Part shown: positions 8,801-14,705 of the stretch, piece by piece
Layout: each line of letters opens with the position of its first letter
Position numbering within the stretch: the stretch's first letter is position 1
Source of the DNA: Arthrobacter sp. Leaf234
GTDB taxonomy: Bacteria > Actinomycetota > Actinomycetes > Actinomycetales > Micrococcaceae
Length of the DNA: 64,000 bases
Assembly (NCBI RefSeq): GCF_001422665.1
Contig: NZ_LMLU01000001.1
Span: forward strand, 1,452,732 to 1,516,731
Direction: 5' to 3'
Position numbers and translations under genes: made by a program
The notes under the pieces: generated by a model
Told to the model about the DNA's origin: nothing
Database searches by the model: none
What the model saw: the letters and a program-made list of their open reading frames with translations, nothing else

Positions 8801-9946
8801 ACCGGCGAGGGGCGCGGACTGGTGGTCGAGTACCTGCCCAACGGCACCGGCATGCCGAGTTCGGAGCACGACGGCGTGGAGAGCGTGGCCGTCGAGGTGA
8901 ACCGCGTGGTGGAACTGGTCTTCGAGCACATCCGCCACCGCCCCAGCTTCTCGCTCGCCGTCGTCACGGCGAGTGCCCGGCATGCGGCACGCGTGGGGGA
9001 GGCCATCCGCCTGCAGATGGCGGAGTTCCCCTGGGCGGCGGAGTTCTTCACGCCGGGCAGGGAAGCGTTCCGCGTGGTTCCCGTCGAGCGGGCAGGGGGA
9101 CTGGTGCGGGACGACATCATCTTCTCGCTGGGCTTCGGGCGCACCCCCCACGGCCGCGCCCTGCATTCCTTCGGTCCCCTGTCCGCTCCCGACGGGCGGC
9201 GCAACTTCGTCATGGCGATGACCCGCGCCCGGCGACTCCAGCACGTCCTGACCTGCTTCCAGCCGGCGGACCTGGATCCCGAGCGGCTCACCGCGGGGGC
9301 CCTGGACTTCTTCGAACTCCTGCAGCGCGAGCTCGGTGACGGCGGGCATCAGGGGACGGCTGCATCGCAGAGCAACGAGGATCCGCTGGTGGCCGATCTG
9401 GTGGACCGCCTCCGGCACCGCGGGGCTCACGTCTGGGACCACTACGCCGGTGTCCTCGACATCGTCGCCGTGCGGCCCGCGGACATCGCCGCCGACGGCA
9501 GTGCGGCGAGCATGCAGGACGAGCAGCCCGCGCCGCTGGCCATCGAGTCCGACGGGACGGAGCGCTACGGCGCGATGTCCGTGCGCGAGCGCAGCAGGCT
9601 GCGTCCGCAGGTCCTCGAGCGCATGGGCTGGCGCTACCTGCCGCTGTGGACCATCGAGGTCTTCACCGATCCGGACGGATGCGCCGAGCGGGCAGCGTCG
9701 GTCATCGGACTGCCGCCGCGGGACGCGTCCGACCAGCCCGGAACACGGAAGGACACCGCGAGGATGCGACAGGACGAGCAGCACCCGGCCCGCGGTACCG
9801 CGGTGGGACGCGCGGGTGACGAGACGGAGACCTCCGCCGACGTCCTGCCGAAGCTCGCGGCGGAGGATGACGCGCGGTCATGGGGTGACGCCGAGGGTGA
9901 CCACGACGAGTGGTTGAAGGAGCAGCGCCCGCCGCACTGGGGCTGA
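5861..9946 (+). CDS. DUF4011-type SF1 helicase-like protein with C-terminal Vsr-like nuclease domain; ATPase motifs degenerate
   Basis: 1361 residues from ATG 5861 (the frame stays open 27 codons further upstream, but the ATG has a -10 hexamer and GGAAG in front). Order of parts: Ala-rich disordered N-terminus (1-60); DUF4011-like domain (about 65-205, with GNTLLHFR, AKIFELGTERGIDVGYLA and LNAPVLLTAVSL); helicase core; long helical insertion; motif VI-like FVMAMTRARRLQHVLT (about 1120); C-terminal domain resembling very-short-patch-repair/MTES_1575 endonucleases with LDIVAV (about 1198) and LAIESDGTERYG (about 1227), followed by LRPQVLERMGWRYLPLW. The ATPase motifs are abnormal: Walker A reads PPGTGQTQT (Lys replaced by Gln, about 345-353), motif II reads LDGES where DEAS is usual, and motif III reads GDDRLAGPS instead of GDxxQLPP. 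It may therefore be a non-hydrolysing scaffold with a nuclease-like domain. Biological role unknown; relatives are discussed in DNA repair and defence. Confidence 0.75.
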   Translation: MPIWSRSARDNAGKKAAVPEQDQRDVARTPSDRQQDAAGASSHAAGSTSGVAGEPSADTSAQDFLVPWLEGLGPQAVGNTLLHFRPSAGTSIDLTHAHPSGLAQLLAGRRTRLSTLLRDPVQYSAAKAAARALRAKIFELGTERGIDVGYLAAGTASWRAVDGSGRSETLNAPVLLTAVSLTVHPSQDDYELQITEQARMNPALVRHLRNQQGLDVDPGAIARLAYGTARFDPHPVLERMRILADGVRGMSVEHRVLVSTFADLAGVKGDPALHPDHPVLSALVGAARGDEAAASALKGAADDLAFPGPDARDPGQELLVLDADRAQQDVLDLVDAEVSLAVATPPGTGQTQTALNVAVRAAASGRRVVVAAERRGTLNEFVQDLDGLDLGSLVLQVGSQTGPAQLREAVIRALVRNEKAVEPQLESLHATLTGHRHQLTEHVRSLHNVRSRWGCSPYQAMQSLAGLTALDPAPSTTVRLKRSVLDSIANRQELTERLRRAAELGSFSKASTESPWYGAQLLNRKETEHAHGLAEQLSTELPELRGKVQRVAEHSHITLGGTVREWGEQLELLVAVRESLDKFTPDIFDRPVTDLISATAPSSWRKEREIEMSSMTRSRLRRVAKEYIRPGVHISDLHTSLLEVQQQRTLWTRYALTERHPSVPTGLAEIHASYRAVETRLAELTGILRHTARRPDLAGLDLDGLEVILGDLAADRQTLETLPERTLLLDEMREQGLADLLDDLAEREIGMDRVGSELELAWWQSALEAMISGDDYLAMSDGASLRTLEAEFRLADNAHIASGPARIRWTLAQRWRAAVEDHPEDAGRLRQELKDSTLTLEAFAGLHRDLVAALLPVWAVSPLTIRGAVPEGYGFDLAVVLDGESMSLQSAVPCVARSRQVVVFGDDRLAGPSRFSIEVQSADRASALEPLPSAFDALRGVLPVRGLTEIYRGIDRSLDTYLSEAFYDGKLSRLPQASEVTGEGRGLVVEYLPNGTGMPSSEHDGVESVAVEVNRVVELVFEHIRHRPSFSLAVVTASARHAARVGEAIRLQMAEFPWAAEFFTPGREAFRVVPVERAGGLVRDDIIFSLGFGRTPHGRALHSFGPLSAPDGRRNFVMAMTRARRLQHVLTCFQPADLDPERLTAGALDFFELLQRELGDGGHQGTAASQSNEDPLVADLVDRLRHRGAHVWDHYAGVLDIVAVRPADIAADGSAASMQDEQPAPLAIESDGTERYGAMSVRERSRLRPQVLERMGWRYLPLWTIEVFTDPDGCAERAASVIGLPPRDASDQPGTRKDTARMRQDEQHPARGTAVGRAGDETETSADVLPKLAAEDDARSWGDAEGDHDEWLKEQRPPHWG

Positions 9947-9993
9947 GGCAAGGCGGCATCGGGCGTGGTCCAGGGGCGACGGCGTCCACCCGG

Positions 9994-10674
9994 TCATGGA
10001 GCCGTCAGCACCAGATGGACGTCGCCGGCGCTCGACGAGCCGGCGAGGTCGAGAGCGGTCTGGGGAGATGCCGCCACCACGACGAGTCCGGCCTCGTCGC
10101 CCGCTCCGGGCCAGCCGCCCACGTCGCCGCCCGCGTCCGTCCAGAGCACGGCGACGGATCGCGCGAGGACCGTCGATCCAGCGGCGGACTCGTACCCGTC
10201 ACCCGTCCGCAGGATGACGTCGACCAGTTGCCCCGGCGCGAGGAGTCGCACCACGGCGGGATCGGCCGGTCGGAGGGGCACCGCGACCGTCCCGGGCGGG
10301 GTGCCGGTGAGGAGTCCCTCGCCGATCAGCGACGTCCGGGACACCGGCGCACCCAGTGACACCGGCGCGGCGACCTGTCGACCCAGGACCTGCGTGGTGG
10401 TGGTGGCAGCGCCGACGGCGAGTGCTTCCTCGGGCAGGCGGACGACGGCGATGTCCGCATCCGTGAGGACCGTGCCGACGGCGAGATCCCGCGTTGCCGT
10501 GACCACCGCCGTCGTCGGGTAGTCCTGACCCACCGCCGCTTCCACGGCCACGCCTGCCGCCGCACAGAACAGCAGCGCCGCGAAGAGCCTCTTGTGTCGG
10601 TGCACGCTCCTGCGGAGACGATAGCGGAGGCGATAGCGGAGGGGTGGGCCCTGGGGGCGGCCGGAGCGGTCCAT
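9994..10674 (-). CDS. SAF domain protein, CpaB/RcpC-like
   Basis: 226 residues. A basic N-terminus (about 1-28) leads into one membrane helix (about 29-50, RLFAALLFCAAAGVAVEAAV), then a SAF domain (about 55-120, with TRDLAVGTVLTDADIAVVRLPEEAL), and a C-terminal part like the CpaB/RcpC region of Flp pilus assembly proteins (GTVAVPLRPADPAVVRLLAPGQLVDVIL). The protein is expected to be membrane anchored with its SAF domain outside. No other tad/flp pilus genes are nearby, so a pilus role is uncertain; in actinobacteria a stand-alone SAF protein often sits beside the FmdB/5-FCL genes as here. The ATG start at 10674 has a TACGGT hexamer at exactly 12 nt upstream. It is the last gene of a three-gene minus-strand group but separated from fmdB by 217 nt. 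Confidence 0.78.
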   Translation of the reverse strand: MDRSGRPQGPPLRYRLRYRLRRSVHRHKRLFAALLFCAAAGVAVEAAVGQDYPTTAVVTATRDLAVGTVLTDADIAVVRLPEEALAVGAATTTTQVLGRQVAAPVSLGAPVSRTSLIGEGLLTGTPPGTVAVPLRPADPAVVRLLAPGQLVDVILRTGDGYESAAGSTVLARSVAVLWTDAGGDVGGWPGAGDEAGLVVVAASPQTALDLAGSSSAGDVHLVLTAP

Positions 10675-10680
10675 GTACCG

Positions 10681-10686
10681 ACCGTA
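10681..10686 (-). promoter_or_regulatory. -10 element TACGGT for leaderless SAF-domain gene
   Basis: On the minus strand TACGGT begins 12 nt before the ATG at 10674, with 6 nt between hexamer and start and no ribosome binding site. Confidence 0.5.
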
Positions 10687-10891
10687 GGCGGGATGGTCCC
10701 GAGGCGGTGGTGCGTGCCGGGCTATGTGGGCAACGGAGGCTACGCGCCGATGCGGAGGTTGTGCAGGCAGCGTGCGGACATCGTGCAGGCAGGCCCGCCA
10801 TGCCGGGCGGTGCGCGCGCGTGACGGGAAGCCGGGGAGAGCAGGTGGTACGGACACGCGGCCGGTCGATGCCGCGGTGCCGGTGCGTCAGG

Positions 10892-11239
10892 TCAGGAGGC
10901 CGCTGCGGTCCCGCCGCCGGACGAGGAGGCCGCCGGCTTCGCGGTCTGCGTCGCCTTCGAGGACGAGGACGAGGACGAGGAGGTCGAAGCGGACGAGTCC
11001 GGGGTGGAGGACGTCGAGGAGGACGGTGCCGCCGTCGTCCCGGCGTCCGTGCTCGTCGCGGTCGAGCGGGAGTCGTTGCGGTAGAAGCCCGACCCCTTGA
11101 AGACCACGCCCACGCTGTTGAACTTCTTGCGGAGCGCTCCGCCGCAGGCAGGGCAGACCGTCAGTGAGTCGTCCGTGAACGACTGCTGGATGTCGAAGGC
11201 GTGGCCGCAGTCCTTGCAGGCGTAGGCGTACATGGGCAT
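10892..11239 (-). CDS. FmdB family zinc ribbon protein with Ser-rich tail
   Basis: 115 residues from ATG 11239, preceded by a strong GGAGGA ribosome binding site about 5 nt upstream; an upstream in-frame extension lacks a site and is rejected. The N-terminal half is a FmdB-type zinc ribbon: MPMYAYACKDCGHAFDIQQ, then TVCPACGGALRKKFNSVGVVFKGSGFYRND, with two CxxC pairs at about 8-11 and 33-36. The second half (about 62-115) is low complexity, dominated by Ser, Thr and Ala with an eight-residue Ser run encoded by a GAGGAC hexanucleotide repeat (minus-strand GTCCTC). The ortholog at the same place in Mycobacterium tuberculosis (Rv0991c) has been described as a redox-sensitive chaperone with a disordered tail; the same role here is inference. 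It lies 81 nt downstream of 5-FCL, probably in one operon. Confidence 0.88.
   Translation of the reverse strand: MPMYAYACKDCGHAFDIQQSFTDDSLTVCPACGGALRKKFNSVGVVFKGSGFYRNDSRSTATSTDAGTTAAPSSSTSSTPDSSASTSSSSSSSSKATQTAKPAASSSGGGTAAAS
10959..10982 (+). repeat. GAGGAC hexanucleotide tandem repeat inside fmdB
   Basis: Three perfect copies of GAGGAC followed by GAGGAG, in frame with the fmdB tail and coding Ser residues on the minus strand. A change in copy number would add or remove Ser pairs without a frameshift. Confidence 0.8.
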
Positions 11240-11320
11240 GGAGTTCCTCCTGGCGAGCGTCGTGGTCCCCGGATGGCTCGGTGCGACTGTCGCTGGCACT
11301 CTCCGGGGGCGAGTGCCAGT

Positions 11321-11962
11321 CTACACCGCTGCACCCGACTGCCGGACGTACAGCGGCCCGTCCGCGGTGAAGATCCCGTCGAGCCGCTGGTCATGGGGCT
11401 CGACCGGGATGACGCCGTCGGCCAGCACCTCCGAGCGGTAGACGACACCCCACCGCGGGACGGCTGACGGCACCTCGGCCAGGAAGCGATCGTAGTAGCC
11501 GCCGCCCTGTCCGACGCGGTGCCCGGAGCGGTCGACGCCGAGGGCCGGAACGAGGATCAGTCCGACGCCGGCGAGATCCCCGAAGGCCCGTCGCGGCCCG
11601 ACGGGCTCCAGCACCGGGGCGCGGACGGAGCGCTCCAGTGCGATGTCAGGGGACCACAGCACCCAGGACAGGCGGTAGCCGGGATAGCAGACGGGCAGGA
11701 CGACGTCGATCCCACGGGCCCGGAGTTCGGCGAGGAGGGGAGCGGTGTCGGGTTCGGGGTCGCCGGCGAGGTAGGCCGTGACCAGGGGGCGCGGTCCTGG
11801 ACGGGCCCCGGCACCGTGCAGCAGCCCGTCGGCGTGATCCGCCACCACACGCGCGAGGTCCACGGACTGTGCGCGCCGGTCGCCGGGCTCGAGGTCGGCC
11901 CGTGCGGTCCGGAGCGCGGAGCGCAGCCTGGCCTTGGCCGTATCACCTGGGAGAAGCGTCAT
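11321..11962 (-). CDS. 5-formyltetrahydrofolate cyclo-ligase
   Basis: 213 residues from ATG 11962 (an in-frame TTG 21 nt further upstream is possible but has no support). The enzyme uses ATP to convert 5-formyl-THF to 5,10-methenyl-THF in one-carbon metabolism. Family signatures: basic N-terminus KARLRSALRTARADL, the middle region ELRARGIDVVLPVCYPGYRLSWVLW, and the diagnostic C-terminal block LILVPALGVDRSGHRVGQGGGYYDRFL (about residues 155-182, glycine-rich phosphate loop). Length fits the family (about 190-215). It is transcribed away from galU, with only 56 nt between the two starts, and toward fmdB. The same divergent pair exists in M. tuberculosis (Rv0992c/Rv0993). Confidence 0.93.
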   Translation of the reverse strand: MTLLPGDTAKARLRSALRTARADLEPGDRRAQSVDLARVVADHADGLLHGAGARPGPRPLVTAYLAGDPEPDTAPLLAELRARGIDVVLPVCYPGYRLSWVLWSPDIALERSVRAPVLEPVGPRRAFGDLAGVGLILVPALGVDRSGHRVGQGGGYYDRFLAEVPSAVPRWGVVYRSEVLADGVIPVEPHDQRLDGIFTADGPLYVRQSGAAV

Positions 11963-12006
11963 TCCACCATTGTGCTCATCCAACCGGCGATCGGCCGCCT
12001 GTTATG

Positions 12007-12012
12007 TAGTGT
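12007..12012 (+). promoter_or_regulatory. -10 element TAGTGT for leaderless galU mRNA
   Basis: TAGTGT starting exactly 12 nt before the galU ATG at 12019, within the 56-nt divergent space shared with the 5-FCL gene. No ribosome binding site lies between. Confidence 0.5.
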
Positions 12013-12018
12013 GGTGCC

Positions 12019-12921
12019 ATGACTTTGCGATCACGCGTGACGAAGGCCGTTATCCCTGCGGCCGGCCTGGGGACCCGCTTCCTTCCTGCAACCAAGGCGA
12101 TGCCAAAGGAAATGCTTCCCGTCGTGGACAAGCCCGCCATCCAGTACGTGGTCCAGGAGGCCGTCGACGCCGGCCTCTCGGACGTCCTGATGATCACGGG
12201 GCGGAACAAGCGGGCGCTCGAGGACCACTTCGACCGCGTCCCCTTCATCGAGCAGACACTCGAGGCCAAGGGGGACCACGAGAAGCTGGCCGCCGTCCGC
12301 CGTCCGTCCGAGCTCGGTGACATCCACTACCTCCGGCAGGGTGACCCGAAGGGTCTCGGCCATGCGGTGCTCCGTGCCAAGCTGCACGTGGGGGACGAGC
12401 CGTTCGCCGTCCTCCTCGGTGACGACCTGATCGACGAGCGTGACGCCCTCCTCGAGACCATGATCGAGGTGCAGGCGAAAACGGGTGGATCGGTCATCGC
12501 CCTGATCGAGGTGGATCCCGAGCAGATCAGCGCGTACGGCTGCGCCGACATCACGGGTATCGACGGCGAGGACCACGTCCGGGTGAACCAGCTCGTCGAG
12601 AAGCCGGCGGTGGAGGATGCGCCGTCCAACCTGGCCGTGATCGGCCGTTACGTGCTGCACCCGCGCGTCTTCGACGTCCTCGAGACGACGGCCCCGGGAC
12701 GCGGGGACGAGATCCAGTTGACCGACGCCCTGCAGACCCTCGCCGCCGCCGAGGGCGAAGGGTCAGGCGTGTACGGAGTGGTCTTCCGCGGTCGCCGCTA
12801 CGACACCGGGGACAAGCTCAGCTACCTGAAGGCCGTGGTGACGCTGGCCTCCGAGCGCGAGGACCTCGGCCCCGATCTCCGCGCCTGGATCAAGGACTTC
12901 AGCTCGACCATCTCGGACTAG
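12019..12921 (+). CDS. galU: UTP-glucose-1-phosphate uridylyltransferase
   Basis: 300 residues, full length. Makes UDP-glucose from UTP and glucose-1-phosphate, the precursor for cell-wall and capsular sugars and, through GalE encoded at 56.6-57.7 kb, UDP-galactose. The N-terminal nucleotidyltransferase motif AAGLGTRFLPATKAMPKEML (about 13-32) is followed by VVDKPAIQYVVQEA, the uridine/metal site region (VLLGDDLID, about 134) and EKPAVEDAPSNLAVIGRYVL near the sugar site. ATG start supported by a TAGTGT hexamer 12 nt upstream. The stop is 6 nt before the rimJ start, so these two form an operon; in M. tuberculosis and many relatives moeA lies between them, and it is absent here. Confidence 0.96.
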   Translation: MTLRSRVTKAVIPAAGLGTRFLPATKAMPKEMLPVVDKPAIQYVVQEAVDAGLSDVLMITGRNKRALEDHFDRVPFIEQTLEAKGDHEKLAAVRRPSELGDIHYLRQGDPKGLGHAVLRAKLHVGDEPFAVLLGDDLIDERDALLETMIEVQAKTGGSVIALIEVDPEQISAYGCADITGIDGEDHVRVNQLVEKPAVEDAPSNLAVIGRYVLHPRVFDVLETTAPGRGDEIQLTDALQTLAAAEGEGSGVYGVVFRGRRYDTGDKLSYLKAVVTLASEREDLGPDLRAWIKDFSSTISD

Positions 12922-12927
12922 CACGCC

Positions 12928-13557
12928 ATGTGGTCGGCGCTCGGCTGGCCTGTGACGCTCAGGACCGGGTCCCTGGTCCTGAGGCCCATCCGCCATCGGG
13001 ACAAGGCAACCTGGACGGCGCTGCGCCATCGCAACGCGCGCTGGCTGGCGCCGTGGGAGGCGTCGAATCCGGACCCGGAGGGGTTCCTCCCCACCTACCA
13101 CCAGATGGTGCGGTCCCTGACCGCGCAGGCCCGGGCTGGTTCCTCCCTGCCGTTCCTCATCACCGAGCAGGAGCCCGGCTCGCGCGATGCGCGGCTCGTC
13201 GGACAGCTGACGGTCTCAGGCATCACGTGGGGTTCGGCCATGTCGGCGACGCTGGGGTACTGGGTGGATTCCGCCCGCGCCGGCCGGGGGCTGGCTCCGA
13301 CGGCGGTGGCTCTCGCCACCGACTTCTGTTTCAGGGACCTGGGCCTGCACCGTATGGAGATCAACATCCGCCCGGAGAACCGCGCCAGCCTGAGGGTCGT
13401 CGAGAAGCTGGGATTCCGCGATGAGGGGCTCCGCCCGCGCTACCTGCACATCGCCGGGGAGTGGGCCGATCACCGGAGTTTCGCGCTGACGGAGGAGGAG
13501 GTCCCGCGGGGACTACTGATGCCGTGGCTGGAAACCCTGCGGTCCCGGGGCCAGTAG
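12928..13557 (+). CDS. rimJ: RimJ/RimL-like GNAT N-acetyltransferase
   Basis: 209 residues. GNAT fold of the ribosomal-protein alanine acetyltransferase type: substrate region TGSLVLRPIRHRDKATWTAL at the N-terminus, beta-4/acetyl-CoA region GYWVDSARAGRGLAPTAVAL (about 110-130, the RGLA segment in the pyrophosphate-loop position), and the C-terminal signature LGLHRMEINIRPENRASLRV followed by EKLGFRDEGLRPRYLHIAGEW. It would acetylate an N-terminal amine or similar small target using acetyl-CoA; the exact substrate is not inferable. It starts 6 nt after galU and has no promoter of its own, so it is co-transcribed with galU. Position matches Rv0995 of M. tuberculosis. Confidence 0.88.
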   Translation: MWSALGWPVTLRTGSLVLRPIRHRDKATWTALRHRNARWLAPWEASNPDPEGFLPTYHQMVRSLTAQARAGSSLPFLITEQEPGSRDARLVGQLTVSGITWGSAMSATLGYWVDSARAGRGLAPTAVALATDFCFRDLGLHRMEINIRPENRASLRVVEKLGFRDEGLRPRYLHIAGEWADHRSFALTEEEVPRGLLMPWLETLRSRGQ

Positions 13558-13636
13558 GGCGCCGTCGAATTCCCCGGGCAGCATATTAGGGCCCGACACA
13601 CCGGTCCCAATGCTGCACGGAGGACCCGAAAGCTCC

Positions 13637-13642
13637 TACCGT
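13637..13642 (+). promoter_or_regulatory. -10 element TACCGT upstream of membrane protein gene
   Basis: TACCGT beginning 13 nt before the GTG at 13650; consistent with a leaderless or near-leaderless transcript. No ribosome binding site lies between. Confidence 0.45.
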
Positions 13643-13649
13643 TCTGAGT

Positions 13650-14636
13650 GTGGTCTTCTCCCTGGATAGCTCGTTGGTGCTCGTCGCGATCGTCGGTCTC
13701 TGGCTCGTCTGGGTGGCGCCCTTCCTCCTCCGGAGAGCTGTGCCGGACCTCGCTGCACACCCCCTCCCCGTGACGAAAGCCGGGACGACACGTTCCAGGA
13801 AGACCGTGATGACGATGAGCGCGTTTCAGGATGACCGGCACCGCGGCCAGGGAGCGCCCCAGGCCGACTTCGCAGGAACCACCGCAGGCACCACCATGGG
13901 CGCCTTCGCGGACTCCGACGGCGCCGCCCGGTCGGCCCGCGTGGGACTCGGCTCCGTCCACTGGGGCCGCCTCTGCGTGGCCCTGGTCGGCGCACTCGCA
14001 CTCCTGTCCGTCCCCGTCACGCTCGTGCTGACGGTGCTCGGTCTCGTTCCCGTGGCGACGCCCCTGATCGGCGTCGCAGTGGTCGCGGCCGCCGTCGTGA
14101 CCCTGAGGACACTCACCCTCCGCAGTCGGCGTGCGCGGGTGGACCGTGCTTTCGCCGAGGCCATGGCTCCCGTCCGCCCCGATGCTGCCGTGACGGCACC
14201 TGCGGCGTCCGTCGTTCCCGCTCCGCGACGTCCGACCGCCCTGTTCGACGCCGACGAGACGCAGGTCCGCGTCCTGACGGCGATGGAGCTGCGGACCGCC
14301 GCCCTCGCCGTCGCGCACGGGTCGACCGTCGTCGACATCCGGCCGGAGGCCGAGGAGGCCGAGGGCTCCGTTCTCCCGGAGAACGAGCGCACGACGGGTG
14401 CCGCGTGGGCTCCGGTCGAACTGCCCCGCCCCACCTACGTGGACGCGGCCAAGGTCGAGCGCCAGGCGCCCGCGCCGCTCGACCTTCCCGAGGCGCCGAA
14501 GCCGTCGTCGAGGACGCCGATCAAGGCGGCCGAAGCGGCGGCCCGGTCCGCCGAGGCCCCGGACCCTTCCGCGGATCGTGCACCGGCCACCGGACGGATC
14601 AACCTCGATGACGTGCTGCAGCGACGGCGCGCCTGA
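13650..14636 (+). CDS. Conserved actinobacterial membrane protein (Rv0996-like position)
   Basis: 328 residues; no enzyme domain recognised. One N-terminal membrane helix (about 7-28, SLVLVAIVGLWLVWVAPFLL) is followed by a polar loop, a pair of helices at about 110-158 (ALVGALALLSVPVTLVLTVL and GVAVVAAAVVTL), a basic stretch RSRRARVDRAFAEAM, and a long cytoplasmic or disordered Ala/Pro/Glu-rich tail to the end. The start at GTG 13650 is supported by the TACCGT hexamer upstream. Its place directly after rimJ matches the conserved membrane protein Rv0996 of M. tuberculosis, so it probably belongs to that actinobacterial family. It has its own promoter candidate and 92 nt separate it from rimJ. 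Function unknown. Confidence 0.75.
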   Translation: MVFSLDSSLVLVAIVGLWLVWVAPFLLRRAVPDLAAHPLPVTKAGTTRSRKTVMTMSAFQDDRHRGQGAPQADFAGTTAGTTMGAFADSDGAARSARVGLGSVHWGRLCVALVGALALLSVPVTLVLTVLGLVPVATPLIGVAVVAAAVVTLRTLTLRSRRARVDRAFAEAMAPVRPDAAVTAPAASVVPAPRRPTALFDADETQVRVLTAMELRTAALAVAHGSTVVDIRPEAEEAEGSVLPENERTTGAAWAPVELPRPTYVDAAKVERQAPAPLDLPEAPKPSSRTPIKAAEAAARSAEAPDPSADRAPATGRINLDDVLQRRRA

Positions 14637-14705
14637 CCGGTGCCGGGACCAGCGGGTGGTCGCCTCCGCGGCCCGTGCCTGCGTTAGCCGGATCGCGGCC
14701 GGCGC

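Noticed and set aside
5879-9784. Very long open frame on the minus strand opposite the DUF4011 gene
   Set aside because: It mirrors the codon pattern of the plus-strand gene (high-GC antisense shadow), has no ribosome site or motif, and the plus-strand frame has clear domains.
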